Assembly (NCBI RefSeq): GCF_014805685.1
Contig: NC_060893.1
Location: forward strand, 12,397,773 to 12,461,772
Origin: Silurus meridionalis
Lineage: Eukaryota; Chordata; Actinopteri; Siluriformes; Siluridae
Direction: 5' to 3'
Length of the DNA: 64,000 nucleotides
Shown in pieces: positions 1 to 13,729 of this stretch. Both the position numbers and the translations under genes were made by a program. The notes under the pieces are model-generated. The model ran no database searches. It was not told where the DNA came from and worked only from the letters and a program-made list of their open reading frames with translations. Numbering within the stretch: the first letter of the stretch is position 1; each line of letters starts with the position of its first letter.

Positions 1-2997
1 CCATGAACCTCCTTCTTGGCCTTCCTCTTTTCCTACTACCTGGTGGCTCCATCCTCAGCATTCTTCTACCAATATAATTCATGTCCCTCCTCTGCACATG
101 TCCAAACCATCTCAATCTCGCCTCCCTCACCTTGTCACCAAAACATCCTACATGCGCTGTCCTCTAATAAACTCATTTCTAATCTTGTCCATCCTCGTCA
201 CTCCCAACGAAAACCTCAACATCTTCAGCTCTGCTACCTCCAGCTCCACCTCCTGTCTTTTACTCAATGCCACTGTCTCTAAACCATACAACATCGCAGG
301 TCTCACCACAGTCCTATAAACTTTCCCTTTCATTTTGCAGATACCCTACTATCACAAATCACTCCTGTCACTCTTCTCCACCCACTCCACCCTGCCTGCA
401 CTCTTTTCTTCACTTCTCTAACACACTCTCCATTACTTTGCACTGTTGACCCCAGGTACCTGAATTCCTCCACCTTCTGAAGCTCTTCTCCTGCAACCGC
501 ACCACTCCACTGCCCTCCCTCTCATTCACACACATGTATTCTGTCTTACTCCTACTGAGTTTCATTCCCCTTCTCTCCAGCGCATATCTCCACCTCTCCA
601 GGCTCTTCTCAACCTGCTCCCTACTCTCACAACAAATCACAATATCATCCGCAAACATCATAGTCCAGGAGACTCCTGTCTGACCTCGTCCGTCAACCTG
701 TCCATCACCACTGCAAACAGGAAAGGGCTCAGGGCCGATCCTTGATGCAGTCCAACCTTCACTCTAAACCAGTCTGTCGTACCTACTGCACACTTCACTG
801 CCGTCACACTGTCCTCATACATGTCCTGCACCACCCTCACATACTTCTCTGACACACCTGACTTCCTCATACAATACCACAACTCCTCTCTTGGCACCCT
901 GTCGTACGCCTTCTCTAAATCCACAAATACACAATGCAATTCCTTCTGTCCTTCTCTATACTTCTCCATCAACATTCTCAAAGCAAATAAGGCATCTGTG
1001 GTGCTCTTCCTCGGCATGAAACCATACTGTTGCTCACAGATGGTCACCTCTTCTCTCAGCCTGGCTTCCACTACTCTTTCCCATAACTTCATGGTGTGAC
1101 TGATCAACTTAATACCCCTGTAGTTACTGCAGGTCTGCACATCTCCTTTATGCTTAAAGATCGGTACCAGCACACTTCTTCTCCATTCCTCAGGCATCTT
1201 CTCACCTTCCAAAATCCTGTTAAACAATCTGGTCAAAACCCACTGCCATCTCTCCTAAACATCTCCACGCTTCTACCGGTATGTCATCTGGTCCAACCGA
1301 CTTTCCACTCTTCATCCTCTTAATCGCTGCTCTCACTTCCTCCTTACTAATCCTATCTACATCCTGCTTCACCAACTCCACATCATCCAACCTTCTCTCT
1401 CTGATTTTCCTCATTCATCAGCTGCTCAAAATACTCCTCCACCTTCTCAACACACTCTCCTCACTAGTCAACACATTTCCTCTCCATCCTTTACTGCTCT
1501 AACTTGCAGTACATCCTTCCAGCTCGGTCCCTCTGCCTGGCCAATCGGTACAAATCCTTTTCTCCTTCCTTAGTGTCCAACCTCTCATACAGCTCCTCAT
1601 ATGCCTTTTCCTTGGCTTTCGCCACATCCTCTTAACCTGCTGCCGCATCTCCTTGTACTCCTGCCTACTTTTCTCATCACTCTGTCTATCCCACTTCTGT
1701 TTTGCCAACCTCTTTCTCCTTATGCTCTCCTGCACTTCCTCATTCCACCACCACGTCTCCTTGTCTTCCTTTCTATTTCCAGATGTCACACCAAGTACTT
1801 TTCTAGCTGCCTCCTCATCACTCCTGCAGTAGTTGCCCAATCATCCAACACCTCCTTAACACCACTGAGCCTCTCTCTGACCTCTTCCCTGAACCTCACA
1901 CTACACTCTTCCTCCTTCAGTTTCCACCATCTTATTCTTCTTTCAGTCCTCACTCTCCTCCTCTTCTTCGCCTCCAAAACCATCCCACAGACCACCATCC
2001 GATGCTGTCTAGCTACACTGTCCCCTGCCAACACCTTACAGTCGCCAATCTCCTTCAGGTTGCATCTCCTGCATAGCACATAGTCCACCTGTGTGCACCT
2101 TCCTCCACTCTTATACGCCACCCTATGATCCTCCTTCTTCTTAAAATAAGTGTTCACCACTGCCATTTCCATCCTTTTAGCAAAATCTACCACCATCTGC
2201 CCTTCCACATTCCTCTCCTTAAAACCATACCTACCCATCACCTCCTCATCACCTCTGTTCCTTCACCTACATGCCCATTAAAGTCCGCCCCAATCACCAA
2301 CCGTTCTTTCCTAGGTACACCATCTACCACTTCATCTAATTCACTCCAGAATCTTTCCTTCTCCTCCATCTCACAGCCAACTTGTGGAGCATAGGCACTG
2401 ATGACATTTATCATCATCCTTCAACTTCCACCTTCACGATCATCACCCTATCAGAAACTCTCTTCACCTCCACTACACTCTTACTGTACTCTTCCTTCAG
2501 AATCACCCCTACACCATTTCTCTTCCATCCACACCATGATAAAACAGTTTAAATCCACCTCCAATGTTCCTGGCCTTACTCCCTTTCCACTTGGTCTCCT
2601 GAACACACAGCATATCTACCTTTCTCCTCTCCATCATATCAGCTACTTCTCTCCCTTTACCCGTCATAGTACCAACATTTAAAGTACCAACCCGAACCTC
2701 CACTCTCCTACACTGCTCCTTTCCTGCCGCCTCTGTAGACGCCTTCCTCCTCCTTCCTCCTTCGCCAACAGTAGCCCAATTTCCACCGGTACCCTGTCGG
2801 CTAACGATACCTGTGGCGGTCGTTGTTAACCCGGGCCTCGACCGATCCGGTATGACATTCTCATTTGTGATCCGCATATTTGATTTGGCACATGTTTTAC
2901 GCTGGATGCCCTTCCTAACGCAACCCTCCCCATTTACCCGGGCTTGGGACCGGCACTAAGAATGCACTGGCTTGTGCCTCTCTAATGGCTGGGTTGG
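1..2997 (-). mobile_element. Decayed RTE-type non-LTR retrotransposon (LINE), copy 1
   Basis: The minus strand encodes, in broken frames, an apurinic-type endonuclease (around 2509-2790, with the stretches VGTLNVGTMTGKG and CVQETKW), a linker region (1499-2241) and a reverse transcriptase (410-1414). The RT shows the PIFKHKGD block, the YDRVPRE block, [13 protein letters not shown] and the FADD catalytic box near 645-660. Frames change several times, so the copy is inactive. The 5' end lies near 2877-2997, in a stretch containing ATGCCCTTCC that is common in fish repeats. The 3' end lies just outside the window: by comparison with copy 2, about 125 bases are missing. The domain order and the RT and EN blocks fit the RTE clade (BovB/Expander-like); exact family naming would need a Repbase/Dfam search. 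Confidence 0.88.
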
Positions 2998-4817
2998 AAA
3001 GAGACAGTAATTTAAATTGTCTAAAATCGATGCTTTTTTTCTTAGGGGTTCTCAAAGAGCAGGGACACCTGAATGAAGATCTAGGACTTTATTTATCTGT
3101 TAAACAATGAGTAAGTTTTCCAATTTTCTAACTTAATACCATAATACCAACAAAATATAACCTTGTAAAAATGTGCAAAAACACTATTAATAAAAAAAAA
3201 AAGCACCCTAAAGGTATTTCTTCATTTGTCCTTCTGGAAGTTAATATGCAGAACCCTACACAAAGGGTTTATGTTTCACAAATGTGCTCTTTAGAAATCC
3301 ATAACCCTCTAAAAACCCTTGAGGAACCCTTCTGTATGAAGAGCAGTCATGACTCGTGCATATCCTCTTTGGTGTATCTGGTCCCTTCACTGCAGGTCTG
3401 GCTCCTTCAGATAGTACTCAGTCTTACTGTGGGTGTTAAGAGCTCATTGATTAAAACACAGGCAGTCTCCTCAGTAATACAAAGGCAAGCAGCTTTATTA
3501 GTGAATGGCTAATCTACTGGGGATCCCACTGCCTCGGGCTTCAGTGCACAAAAGAGATACTGCAGGGAAGAAAGATTTGAAAGCATCAAGCATTCTGCAC
3601 TTGTTTTAGTAAGGTGTGGCAGAGTTTTGAGGAAGTGTAGCAATATTCAGTACTGAATAATGCAGTTGTGCATTTATTAACTTTTTAATAGCACAAAACG
3701 TTATTCAAAGAAGGAGTATGATTATGATATCACTCAGTTTCTACTAAAGCTTCATCAATACTCTATACTATCTGCAATTCCAGGAAAATAATGTTACTGT
3801 ACACTTTGAGCAATCCATGACATATTACAGTAACTAGACAGCTTTGGAAATGTAATTAATTTAAGGTATAAATGTAAAACTACTCAATCCCTCACACCCC
3901 CAGAACAGGGGCATTTATAACTCTTCTGACTATAAACCTTTGCCTGTGTGTTTCTGTAGCTACAGAAGCATTCAGTTACATTTCTCTAAAAAGGAGATAT
4001 GGTGAAACTGAATAAAACCTAATAATAAGAATATGAGACTTTAATGAGAATAATGTGAGTTAAAGTGAGTAAAAAATACTCATACATTTTAATAGCAGAA
4101 AACTCACTTAGGAGTTTTGTAATTGCCATTTATTTTACACCACAGTACTGATAACTTCTCCAATTAGAATTTGTTTTATTTTCTATAACAGAAACATGCT
4201 GTAGAATAAGTGATATGTTTATATTAATGCACTTGTTCTACTATGCTGTCTGTCTTATTGTTACAACACTTCTGCGGCGGACATGGAAACACCAAGTAAT
4301 CTAAATGATAATATACGGATATTTTAGCCACAGAAGAAGCTTCATAACAGAGGACTCTGTTTTCTTTTAGGTTTCTCAGTAACACTGTTATATATGTTTT
4401 TGTTTGTTTGTTTGTTTTTGTGTTATTATATTCAAGAAAAAAGTAAAAAAGAGAAGCTGGAGAGCAGAAATGCTTATAGCTGTTATATTGTAATTGATAA
4501 CAGGAAGTAACTTTTCTTGCAAAAGTTTTATAACAATAAAAGTATAAACTTTTTAAAAACATGTCAGTATGTTGTGTTTATTCATTAAAATAAACCTGTT
4601 GGTAAAGCGTTGTTTTGTATAAGCAGAGTAACGGACCTTGCTTGGTTTGTGTCATGTTCCCTGTATGTTCTGTTTTTCTGCTCTGACTAACTATAGAGTA
4701 CTTTGGAGCTATTTGGTTTTATACAAATAATAATACCGTATATAGCATCATATGAAATGATTAATGCACAGTAACAATTCAGCTCCACTGGTTGAAGAAT
4801 CCCCCCACACACCACCA

Positions 4818-4820
<3 letters not shown>

Positions 4821-4863
<43 letters not shown>
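4821..4863. repeat. (TC)n microsatellite
   Basis: About 21 uninterrupted TC units, directly visible, in intergenic DNA. Confidence 0.97.
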
Positions 4864-4864
<1 letters not shown>

Positions 4865-5232
4865 ACTCTTATTACAGAACAAAGGAAAAGAAAAATGACT
4901 CAGAATAACAGAATATCAGTCAGAATTGTCTGGGGACTGCAGGAAAATCCAACTGAAATATTAATGCCCAAATGAAATATTGAGTCTGTCTTTAGTGAAA
5001 AGTTTGAGGAAGTGCACTGCCTTTAGCAAAGAAGAATATGTGCCACTTAATAATACACCACCTGTACTCCAAAGACCAAGGCTTCACTACCATAAAAGCA
5101 TATATGTACATTATGTAACCATAAAAGCAATATCTATACATAACATCATTAAAGTTTATGCCCACTTCCCTGACCAGTGCTAAATGTCTTACATTTTTAA
5201 TGTTGTTAATGACTTAATTTTAAACAAATGTT

Positions 5233-5233
5233 A

Positions 5234-5269
<36 letters not shown>

Positions 5270-5276
5270 AATAATA
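5233..5276. repeat. (TTA)n microsatellite
   Basis: A run of TTA/ATT units ending in an inverted ATA run, directly visible. Confidence 0.95.
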
Positions 5277-5966
5277 CTGAAAAATGAAGGATTTACTTTC
5301 TATTTCATATCTCAAATCGACAGCAGTGTTTTCTGTAATAATGGCTTATTCCTGTACACCCACTTGAATACATGGAACTCCTGTTGATGTGAGCTAGGAG
5401 TGGGAGGAAGAACAGCGTGGGTTTACAGCTAGCAATGCTTAAATTAAACTGTGGACATAGTGCACACACATACAAGCATACTGTCTCTTCAGATGAGAAG
5501 CTGACCCACCCCCCTAGCTTTTAGCTCACCTGGCAAATGAGCCATACAAAATGAATTGAAGTTGACGGATCCCTCTGTCAAGTGACAGGCCAACTTAATT
5601 GAAACTATCAATCAGGCACCCTCTCTGTATTAATGAATGCACAAATCAACCAACAAACGCATACACAATCACACCAAAAGTAATCTGCTCATCAGTTACC
5701 GGTATACCAGCTTTGTCCCCTTCACCCCTGAGGAAAACTATCCATTTTGATCATGGAATATGAGTATCGGCGTTGCAATATCAAGTGCTCAGTAGTTAAA
5801 GCTTCATACAGACCACAAGCAGACCTCTAGCACACATCACCAATAAATGATTGGCGAGAATTGGCTAAAAACAGAAGCAGGATTGCTTTCCTTTTGCAGG
5901 AGACAAAAGGGTTAACTCCATTATAACAAACCAATCAGGATGGAGAGTAGCACTGCAAAACCTCCG

Positions 5967-5969
<3 letters not shown>

Positions 5970-6005
<36 letters not shown>
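5970..6005. repeat. (GA)n microsatellite
   Basis: About 18 GA units. The apparent minus-strand Leu/Ser-rich frames over this stretch are repeat artefacts. Confidence 0.96.
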
Positions 6006-6008
<3 letters not shown>

Positions 6009-9000
6009 GAGTGGGGTGAGAGTGTGCAACAGCGTGCTGGGGTAGATGAGCCAAGCTTTCACACACACGCTGACACACACCACAGCATGAAGAGCAAAGC
6101 AGAGATAGAGAGGGCAATGTGTGTTCATGTACATATGTGTGTAATAGAGAAGAAGAGAGATAGAAAGCAGGGATAAGGAGGACAGGACAAGAAAGTGTGA
6201 GGACTGCCTGTATTTCTCTGTGTATTCTCATTTTCTTGGCACTCTTGTCCGTTTGGATGATGAAAGGAATATGAATGTTTAATGCTTTTCTTCAGTGCAG
6301 CTCTGGGAACCTCAGGGAGATACCGGGGTGAAACCCTAAAGCAACATACTTCCTTTTACACCATTTGGGATTTGTAAAATTCTTTTGAAGCAGGTACCTG
6401 CTGGGATTTTCTTAACATTGGAGGTAAGTTGGTGACATCAACAACCTTGACTATTAAGAAGGATGCACATTCACTTGACAATCAGCCATATCTTGGAAAG
6501 TCACTTGTTTTGTTACACTGAATTTTTTTTTATTTTGTTTTTTTGAGAAATCAGAGCTCATGAGTTTGGGTTCCCATGGATACACCAGCTCTTCTTTAAA
6601 AGATAGAGAGTAAGATAAACAGTACATAAGATGCAACATAAGTCATTACCAGAAGTAAGCTGTTTGCATTAATCTCTTGTGTTTTTGGCTGGATAATATT
6701 GAGCCTTCTGTAGCATACAAATATCAAGTGTTTTAATTTAGTGCTCCAAAATGTTAGCAAACCAATCTTCAGCTCCAACCTATATTGCTTGTGCTCAACA
6801 CCAGCCTGTGTTTATTCTCATCAATAACAAACTGTCAGTGGTGTTTAGAGCAAGTTCAATTATCACCATTTATTAGATCCATTATCTTAAAAAAAACCCT
6901 AATGCCACAATTTTATTAGATGTTATATTTTGAAATACAAAAACATGCACAGTGACAGATATTTAGTCCACAATTTAAGATCACATATACCTTTCCTAAA
7001 AAGGACTTACTCAGTATGGGAAGCTGTGTATATGTATAGTAGATGCAAGCTCCTGGTCCTTATCCTCTGCAGCTCCCCAGCTGTCCTTTCTTCTACCTTA
7101 ACAGAGACCATAATTAAATCCAGAGGCAATGTACTTCCTCAGCCTGCAACAGGAGCAGGTATGGGTAATGCATGGCTGTATTTACGTCAGGGATTGGTGA
7201 CAGGCTTAGTGCAGGTTGTTCAGTTCACATAGGCTTTTCTGCTCTTTCTTTCTCTGTTAGGGCTTCTGGAGAAATGGAGCTGAAAGGGAATGGGCTTTTG
7301 AGGCAATGCATGGTCCACACAAGCACCAGTCCAATACTCTGCGGAAATTTGCCAAGACAGGACCCATGGCAATAGGACTCATCACTTATCCTCCCTATAA
7401 GTTGACTGTCCATAAAGCATTTGAATCCAGATTGCTCAGTAGAGCTTATACTGAAGATGGAAAATGTCATTATTTAAAAACAGGGAAAAACAGTGACATT
7501 AAATAAATGACTAAATGCACTTCAGTAGAAGGGGATGGATTTATTATTCGTGAGTGCAATGACAAAATCTGGATTTATGGGCTACTGTTAACAAGGGGGA
7601 TGAAAGTCCCCCCTCCACAGAAACACAACCATAAGGGCTGACCTCACCAATACTGTGACCTTGGTTTCCTTGGTGGAGGTTTATGTAAATCAACAACAGC
7701 AAATCAATAAGGACTTATCGTCATGCTTGGTCCATAAAATCTAAATTACGGGAATACAGTTCAACCAACAGAAATGCACATTGATATAGGACAGGGTCAT
7801 TCAAATCCTATGAATAACTGAAAGCATCTGAAGCTTTAAAGACTGATATTTTTAAACCTGAAGTGGATGTATTAATAGATCAACGTGTGAACTTTGCTCT
7901 GAACCATTCCAAACAATACACTGGAATACCTTTATGGGCTTTAGACTTGTATCTAAATGCATCAAACTGGTACAGAAAGGGGTTTCTAAATGAGAGAGAT
8001 ATAGGACAGTTTTATCCACTACCAACAGGGAATGTGAATTCTGGCCTACTACTAGTAAACCAGAACATGGTTGTGGCAGTTTGATAAAAAATAAAGAAGT
8101 GCCAATCTATTTTGGAAGCCCAGAGATGTAAATTCCCCGCTGGACTGTGAGGATTACAAAAGATGAACAACTCTTCTTTGAAAATACTTGGGTGTGATGT
8201 TCAATTTGGACTCTGCCCAGACTCTTCTGGGCCAACCACAAGCTGTGGATACTGAAAGATACAGCGCACTAGAGAGGGGTAAGTTCTTTTTACTTATATG
8301 ATTACCATAAGGATATTGCTAAGCAATATATTATATATCAGAAAACACCTTTAAATTGTTATCTTCAGTACAAATCTGACCCTTACTTTGTTGTTTTTTT
8401 AATGTCACCTTGAGCTCTATGTGGCCATACAGCGACCTTGAAGCTTCTTTATATAATACATGATGTCCTCACACCCTACCCCCAATCCTTTGCCTCTGCA
8501 ATTGGTTTTCCTTGTACAAAAACACAATGCCAAGTGAAAAACATGATACTTAGTAATATTTATGTTTAATTATTCATCTGACAATTAACACATTAGTGTA
8601 AAGATGCTGATAAAATATTTTATACCTGTTGAAGTGCATATGGCTGGATTTAAATAAAAAAAAGGCATTAAATGAAAAATGTTACTTGTCTGTTGTGCTT
8701 GATGTTTCTAAGGTAGTTTATCAAAATGTATCTGCCCCAGTTTGTTTTCTGTTCCCTTTCATTTTACTTTTATTGCATTTATCAAGTTTGAAAAAAAAAG
8801 AGATACAACATGCAATATTTCATTTCTGTGAAACGCTACAGCTTAACAACAAGCTCATATTTACTGGGTTTTCCTCATCCCTTTTTCATAGCTTTCAGTT
8901 TTATAAGCAATAAAATACAGCCATGCATATTTGTGGGGTGTGTGTCACCCAAGCAAATATATTATTAATTATTACAACTGAAATAGAATCTCATAATCGT

Positions 9001-9062
9001 AACTTGATGTTAATATCTGTGATCTGTCCTGATTATACATTTTAATTCTGCCCCATACTTTG

Positions 9063-9069
9063 GAACAGG
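9063..9069 (+). promoter_or_regulatory. Probable 3' splice site of a gpr22 5' UTR intron
   Basis: A short T-rich stretch followed by GGAACAG lies three bases before the first in-frame ATG. An intron in the 5' UTR just upstream of the single coding exon would fit a receptor gene of this kind. The upstream exon was not found. Confidence 0.4.
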
Positions 9070-9072
9070 ATA

Positions 9073-10392
9073 ATGCACAAGCCTATCCCTTCAACACAGG
9101 AGGAAGAAGGCACCATGAGTAACGTTACAGTCTTGGATATCACAGAGACCGTAAGCCCAGCCATGACGGCGGACGAACCTCACCCATACCCTCTCAGCTT
9201 CCAGGTCTCCCTGACCGGCTTTCTGATGCTGGAGATAGTGCTGGGCCTGAGTAGCAACCTCACTGTGCTGGTCCTGTACTGCATGAAGTCTAACCTGGTC
9301 AACTCCGTTAGCAACATTGTGACCATGAACCTGCACGTGCTGGATGTGCTGGTGTGCGTCTGCTGCATCCCTCTGACCATTGTTGTGCTGCTTCTCTCAC
9401 TGCACGGTGACACTGTGCTGGTCTGTTGCTTCCATGAGGCCTGTGTGTCCTTTGCTAGCGTGGCCACGGCAGCAAATGTTCTAGCCATCACACTTGATCG
9501 CTATGATATCTCTGTCAAACCAGCCAATCGTGTCCTGACCATGGGCCGAGCGGTGGCCCTTTTGGGGGGTATTTGGGTGTTGTCTTTTCTTAGTTTCTTG
9601 GTGCCCTTTATTGAGGTGGGCTTCTTAGGAACAGAACCCACTAAAGCCAACCAGACTGCTGTGGTGCATGTGAATGAGTACTACACAGAGTTAGGCTTGT
9701 ATTACCACCTGGTTGCACAGATCCCTATCTTTTGCTTTACTGCGGTGGTAATGCTGGTCACTTACTCTAAAATCCTGCAGGCGCTAAACATTCGCATTGG
9801 AACACGCTTCCACGCCTCACAGAAGAAGAAAAAAATGCGATGGAAAAAGAACATCTCACTCATGTCATCCTCACAACAGCAGCTGCCCGAAGTCACAGAT
9901 GGCGCTCAGGCCAGTAGTGGGAACCGTAATGTACCACTGGGCATGAGAACCTCAGTGTCTGTGATCATTGCCCTGCGGCGAGCTGTGAAACGCCATCGCG
10001 AGCGTCGGGAGAGACAGAAGCGAGTGTTCCGCATGTCACTCCTTATCATCTCCACTTTCCTGCTGTGCTGGACCCCCATTACTGTTCTAAACAGCATTAT
10101 CCTCAGCACAGGACCCAGCGACCTCAATGTGAAGCTTCGTCTGGGCCTCTTGGTCATGGCGTATGGAACAACAGTCTTCCATCCGCTCCTCTACGCTTTC
10201 ACGCGGCAAAAATTTCAAAAGGTTCTAAAAAGTAAAATGAAAAAACGGGTGGTGTCTATCATTGAGACAGACCCAATACCCACCAATTCAGTCATTAAAA
10301 ACTCTTGGATTGATCCAAAAAGGAATAAAAAAGTGACATTTGAGGACCATGAAGCCAAACAAAAGTGTCTATCATCTGAAGATGTTGACTGA
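9073..10392 (+). CDS. gpr22: Orphan G-protein-coupled receptor 22
   Basis: A single uninterrupted coding exon encodes a 439-residue class A GPCR of the plasma membrane. It matches vertebrate GPR22 almost throughout, including YPLSFQVSLTGFLMLEIVLG in helix 1, DRYDISVKP after helix 3 (DRY at residues 142-144), the basic third loop RAVKRHRERRERQKRVFR, CWTP in helix 6 and HPLLYAF in helix 7 (HPxxY in place of NPxxY, as in other GPR22 proteins). The C-terminal tail also matches (NSWIDPKRNKK). The N-terminus has two in-frame starts, at 9073 and 9115; the second (MSNVTV) carries an N-glycosylation site and may be the conserved start. No ligand is established for the family; heart and brain expression is reported in mammals. 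It is tail-to-tail with chchd3. A two-round duplicate (a/b) cannot be chosen from sequence alone. Confidence 0.97.
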   Translation: MHKPIPSTQEEEGTMSNVTVLDITETVSPAMTADEPHPYPLSFQVSLTGFLMLEIVLGLSSNLTVLVLYCMKSNLVNSVSNIVTMNLHVLDVLVCVCCIPLTIVVLLLSLHGDTVLVCCFHEACVSFASVATAANVLAITLDRYDISVKPANRVLTMGRAVALLGGIWVLSFLSFLVPFIEVGFLGTEPTKANQTAVVHVNEYYTELGLYYHLVAQIPIFCFTAVVMLVTYSKILQALNIRIGTRFHASQKKKKMRWKKNISLMSSSQQQLPEVTDGAQASSGNRNVPLGMRTSVSVIIALRRAVKRHRERRERQKRVFRMSLLIISTFLLCWTPITVLNSIILSTGPSDLNVKLRLGLLVMAYGTTVFHPLLYAFTRQKFQKVLKSKMKKRVVSIIETDPIPTNSVIKNSWIDPKRNKKVTFEDHEAKQKCLSSEDVD

Positions 10393-10722
10393 GTACCAGT
10401 ACTTGCAGGAACACCAGTACACCTTGTAGCCTCAAAAACTTTCAAATAATCTTCATTATGGTCATAATGGAAAGAGAGTCTGAAGTGTGTGCTATAGATG
10501 GAACTGTATTAGATGTGAATATAAACATTAATATCAGTTTATTACTATTTATATGAAATTGAAATTTAGTATAATAGTATGACATTCACTGTGCTGTTGA
10601 AAACTGCATGTTTTTATAACAATGTATATATAATTCTATGATTGAAAGATGTGTATATATATGTACACTTTAAATAGTATATGTATAAATAATAGAATCC
10701 ATAGGCCAACACAAATATTTGT

Positions 10723-10728
10723 AATAAA
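10723..10728 (+). terminator. Candidate polyadenylation signal of gpr22
   Basis: AATAAA lies about 330 bases after the gpr22 stop codon, inside an AT-rich 3' UTR-like stretch. Confidence 0.5.
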
Positions 10729-13514
10729 TTAGGCAAAAATTATGTCTCTGGGGTTCAACACATGGAAATATTGCTGCTTTGTTAAGCAGAAACTGTTTAC
10801 CTTTGACCCTTGTGATGTAATACCACTTTTATGTCCCATCCTTTCATTATATTATCCTCTTCTCCCTTTGTGTTTTCATCATTACTGTGTACACACAAAG
10901 TTGTAGTTAAAAAGGCAAGCAAGCCTCCTGGCATTATGCCTTACATCAAGTGACTTGCGAGCAAGGGAAATGCCTGGTTAGTTTCAACACTGCAGAATGT
11001 AAAAGAAGACTGGAGAGTCATTCACCTTATTTTCCACACAGACACAGTGAATTTGTTCTTCTGTTCAAGGTCATTGCTGTTTTCAGTACACAAACGTGTG
11101 TTTTCCTCCAATATGGAAGAGCATTCAGGCTCAGTAAAAGAGCTTAATTTAGGATGGCCTCCACATCAATATTACAGTAAGCCACGTGACACTGGCTTGC
11201 CCTGCATTACACAAGGGAAGATCAATGTTAAATAGGCAGTGGAGGCTTAAATTTAGAGCTGTCCATCCCAAAGGCATACAAATTATGGGGAAAAAATTTC
11301 AGTAATCAATTTTCATCAACCAGAAGTCAGTCTGTTTAAGAATTTTCTGGGGTCTGTTTTTTTTTCATACACAGACACCCTATGAGAACTGTTTTTCACT
11401 ACTGCAGGGGGCCATTTCCTATTTTTAAGCCCAGCTGTTTAATGTGCAGGAGCGTTGCGTGTCTAATAAAATGCCTGAGCTCCCTGTCTGATCAAGGTCA
11501 CTTTTGTTTTGACAGCCAAAAATGTAATAAGGAATTTGTCCCAGCCAACATGGCCTCTATTGACTTTCATAATGTTTGGTTTTTCAGAGCAATCAAAAAA
11601 GGTCATTAGCACAAACTCAACTCCCCACTTCATGTTTATAGAGTTTTAATCTTAAATGTCAGTGCAGCCTTTGCCTTACTCTTTCTAGCTTACACAGCAC
11701 AGACGTGTAAAACCAAGTAAGCAGTGGTGGAAAGTAATAAAGTAAATGTAATTTGTTACTGTACTTAAGTAGCTTTTTTTACATATCTGTACATTAGAAG
11801 TATTTCCATTTGGGAAGACATTTACTTTAACTTCAGTACATTTCAAAATCAAATATCTTTCTTACTACATTTTGTGAAATCAGTTGTTCCTTTTTATTTA
11901 TTAGTGGATAAAAATGTAACTGGTCAGACAAATAGCGAGCCACAAATCATGGTAACGCACGCTGTGCTTTGATCTTGTTTTGATGCCGCTTAGTGGTATC
12001 TACTTATCACCAACATACAGTTCAGCATCAGTTCAACAGCAAGCAGAACATTTAGAGAGAATAAATGATGGAAGAAACTTTGGCCTTATTTTTTGCATTT
12101 GTTTTGAAGACGTTGAAAAGAAGGTTTGGGGCTCGTGATAACATTAATAGATCTCAATCAGTGTTTGAATAATTCATTTCATTCTATTAATAGATTGGTG
12201 TGCTGAGAGCAACATAAGAGTCTTTTCACATAAACTGAGTTGATTAAGTAAGTAATGTCTTGTGACAGAAATGATATCAGGAACATTTCAGCCATAACAA
12301 ATCATAGTACTTTGGATACTTGAGTATGTTTGAAGGCAAATACTAAGTAAAAAATTGAAGGAGCACGTTTACTTTTACAGAGTGCATCTTTACTTTAACT
12401 CATGTTCATGGTTTGTGTTCTTCGTCCACCACTGCAAGTGAGTGAGGGAGTGTGCGATGTTGTGTGATTGTTCTGTGTGAGTGTGTGGGAGTGTGGAAGC
12501 ATCTGACAGCTTCAACGGATGATTAAAAAGTGCTATACCGGTGGAGTAATGTGGGACGCTGCCCTATAACTCTGTGCATCTCATTACACTTGAGTCTTTC
12601 TACTATCTCTGACTTGCCACCATTACATTAGACGAATGAATAGAATTTGTTTCTTTTAGGCTAATTAGCACTTTGCATATCGCACATCTGTCCCGAATAA
12701 CACATGTTGTAACACTGATTGGTGATGTAAACAAGGAGCTTGTTGAGTGGTTTAGAAGTGATGAAGCATCTTGTTAAGGTTTAATACTTTAGAATGGATG
12801 AGGATGTAAAGCTTCACACCACAGCACAGCCTTGTGGACAAATGTTGAAAGACGCTTATGACTTGGCAGAGGTCTCCCTCTGAAACACAGGTCAGCTCCA
12901 CACTCACTCCCACTCGCACCATTTAAATTGCAAATGATATGCATCTTCACAACTTCACAAGCAAAGACACTGGAACACTTCTGACTATTTAATGAGCGTA
13001 TTTTACGTTATTCCTTCACAGCAGTATCTCACAGATCTCTAGAAATAACAGTAGGCTTTAGTCCTTTTTTCAGCTAAATAAAAGTACAAGGCAAAGTGAT
13101 TTTTTCCTTCCCCTGAACTTTAAATGTGGTTTTAATGTCAAATATCCTTAAATTGTCGGGTATGAATGGGTTTGGAAAATTGCACTAAATAATGCTAGCA
13201 GCATGTTTATGACCTCTTGCATTTTCCAGTATAGTAACAGAAAGATGTGGTCTTGCACAAATGTGTTAACTTGTTTGCAATGCTTTTCTTCTCTCTGTTG
13301 GTTAGTTTCTTTTTTCATAACAGTAGTGTTCATCCTGGAAACAGGTTTAACCCCCTGTGTTCACCTTCTTGTTCTGGAAAGAGAGAAATACCATGAAAAG
13401 ACATCTCACAAATTTCCTATTTCATGTAAAATACTAACACAGTCTGTACAGGATTTTCAAGGGAGATGCAATCATAAAAGTCAGGTCCTAAAAAGAAAAT
13501 TTCACTCAAGCCAA
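10729..13514. other. Intergenic space between gpr22 and chchd3 (convergent)
   Basis: No coding region recognised. The stretch contains a 0.7-kb inverted-repeat element (11722-12434) and otherwise unassigned AT-rich sequence. A short final chchd3 exon could lie here but was not found. Confidence 0.5.
11722..12434. mobile_element. Non-autonomous DNA element with CAGTGGTGGA termini
   Basis: The left end reads CAGTGGTGGAAAGTAA and the right end, read on the other strand, CAGTGGTGGACGAAG. Inside are repeated 'acttaagta' and 'ttactttaact' motifs. A related element lies at 37944-38656. No transposase is encoded. The superfamily is not clear to me. Confidence 0.65.
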
Positions 13515-13675
13515 TCAAAGTGCAAAGAGATGCTGTACCTGCTTAGCAGCGTTCACACACTTCGTATACTGCAAGGCAATATTGGAGCATTTCATAGTCT
13601 GGCCTATATGTTGCAAATAACATTGCAAAATCTCACTCTGCAGCTTTGAGCAAACTGGCTTAATCTGGTACCTCC

Positions 13676-13729
<54 letters not shown>

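Larger units (their letters stand above)
2998..9072. other. Intergenic stretch upstream of gpr22, no gene recognised
   Basis: No open frame here resembles a known protein; all are short and low-complexity or unsupported. The stretch holds a possible small interspersed repeat around 3045-3340 (repeated 'aaccct' motifs resembling a common fish element) and three microsatellites. A donor-like sequence, GGAGGTAAGT, at 6419-6428 follows a purine-rich stretch and could end a non-coding 5' exon of gpr22, because the gpr22 coding exon is preceded by an acceptor-like site. That link is only a guess. Confidence 0.4.

Noticed and set aside
7863..8084. 73-residue frame with ordinary composition
   Set aside because: No match to a known family, no splice sites in phase seen, no start context; not supported as a gene.
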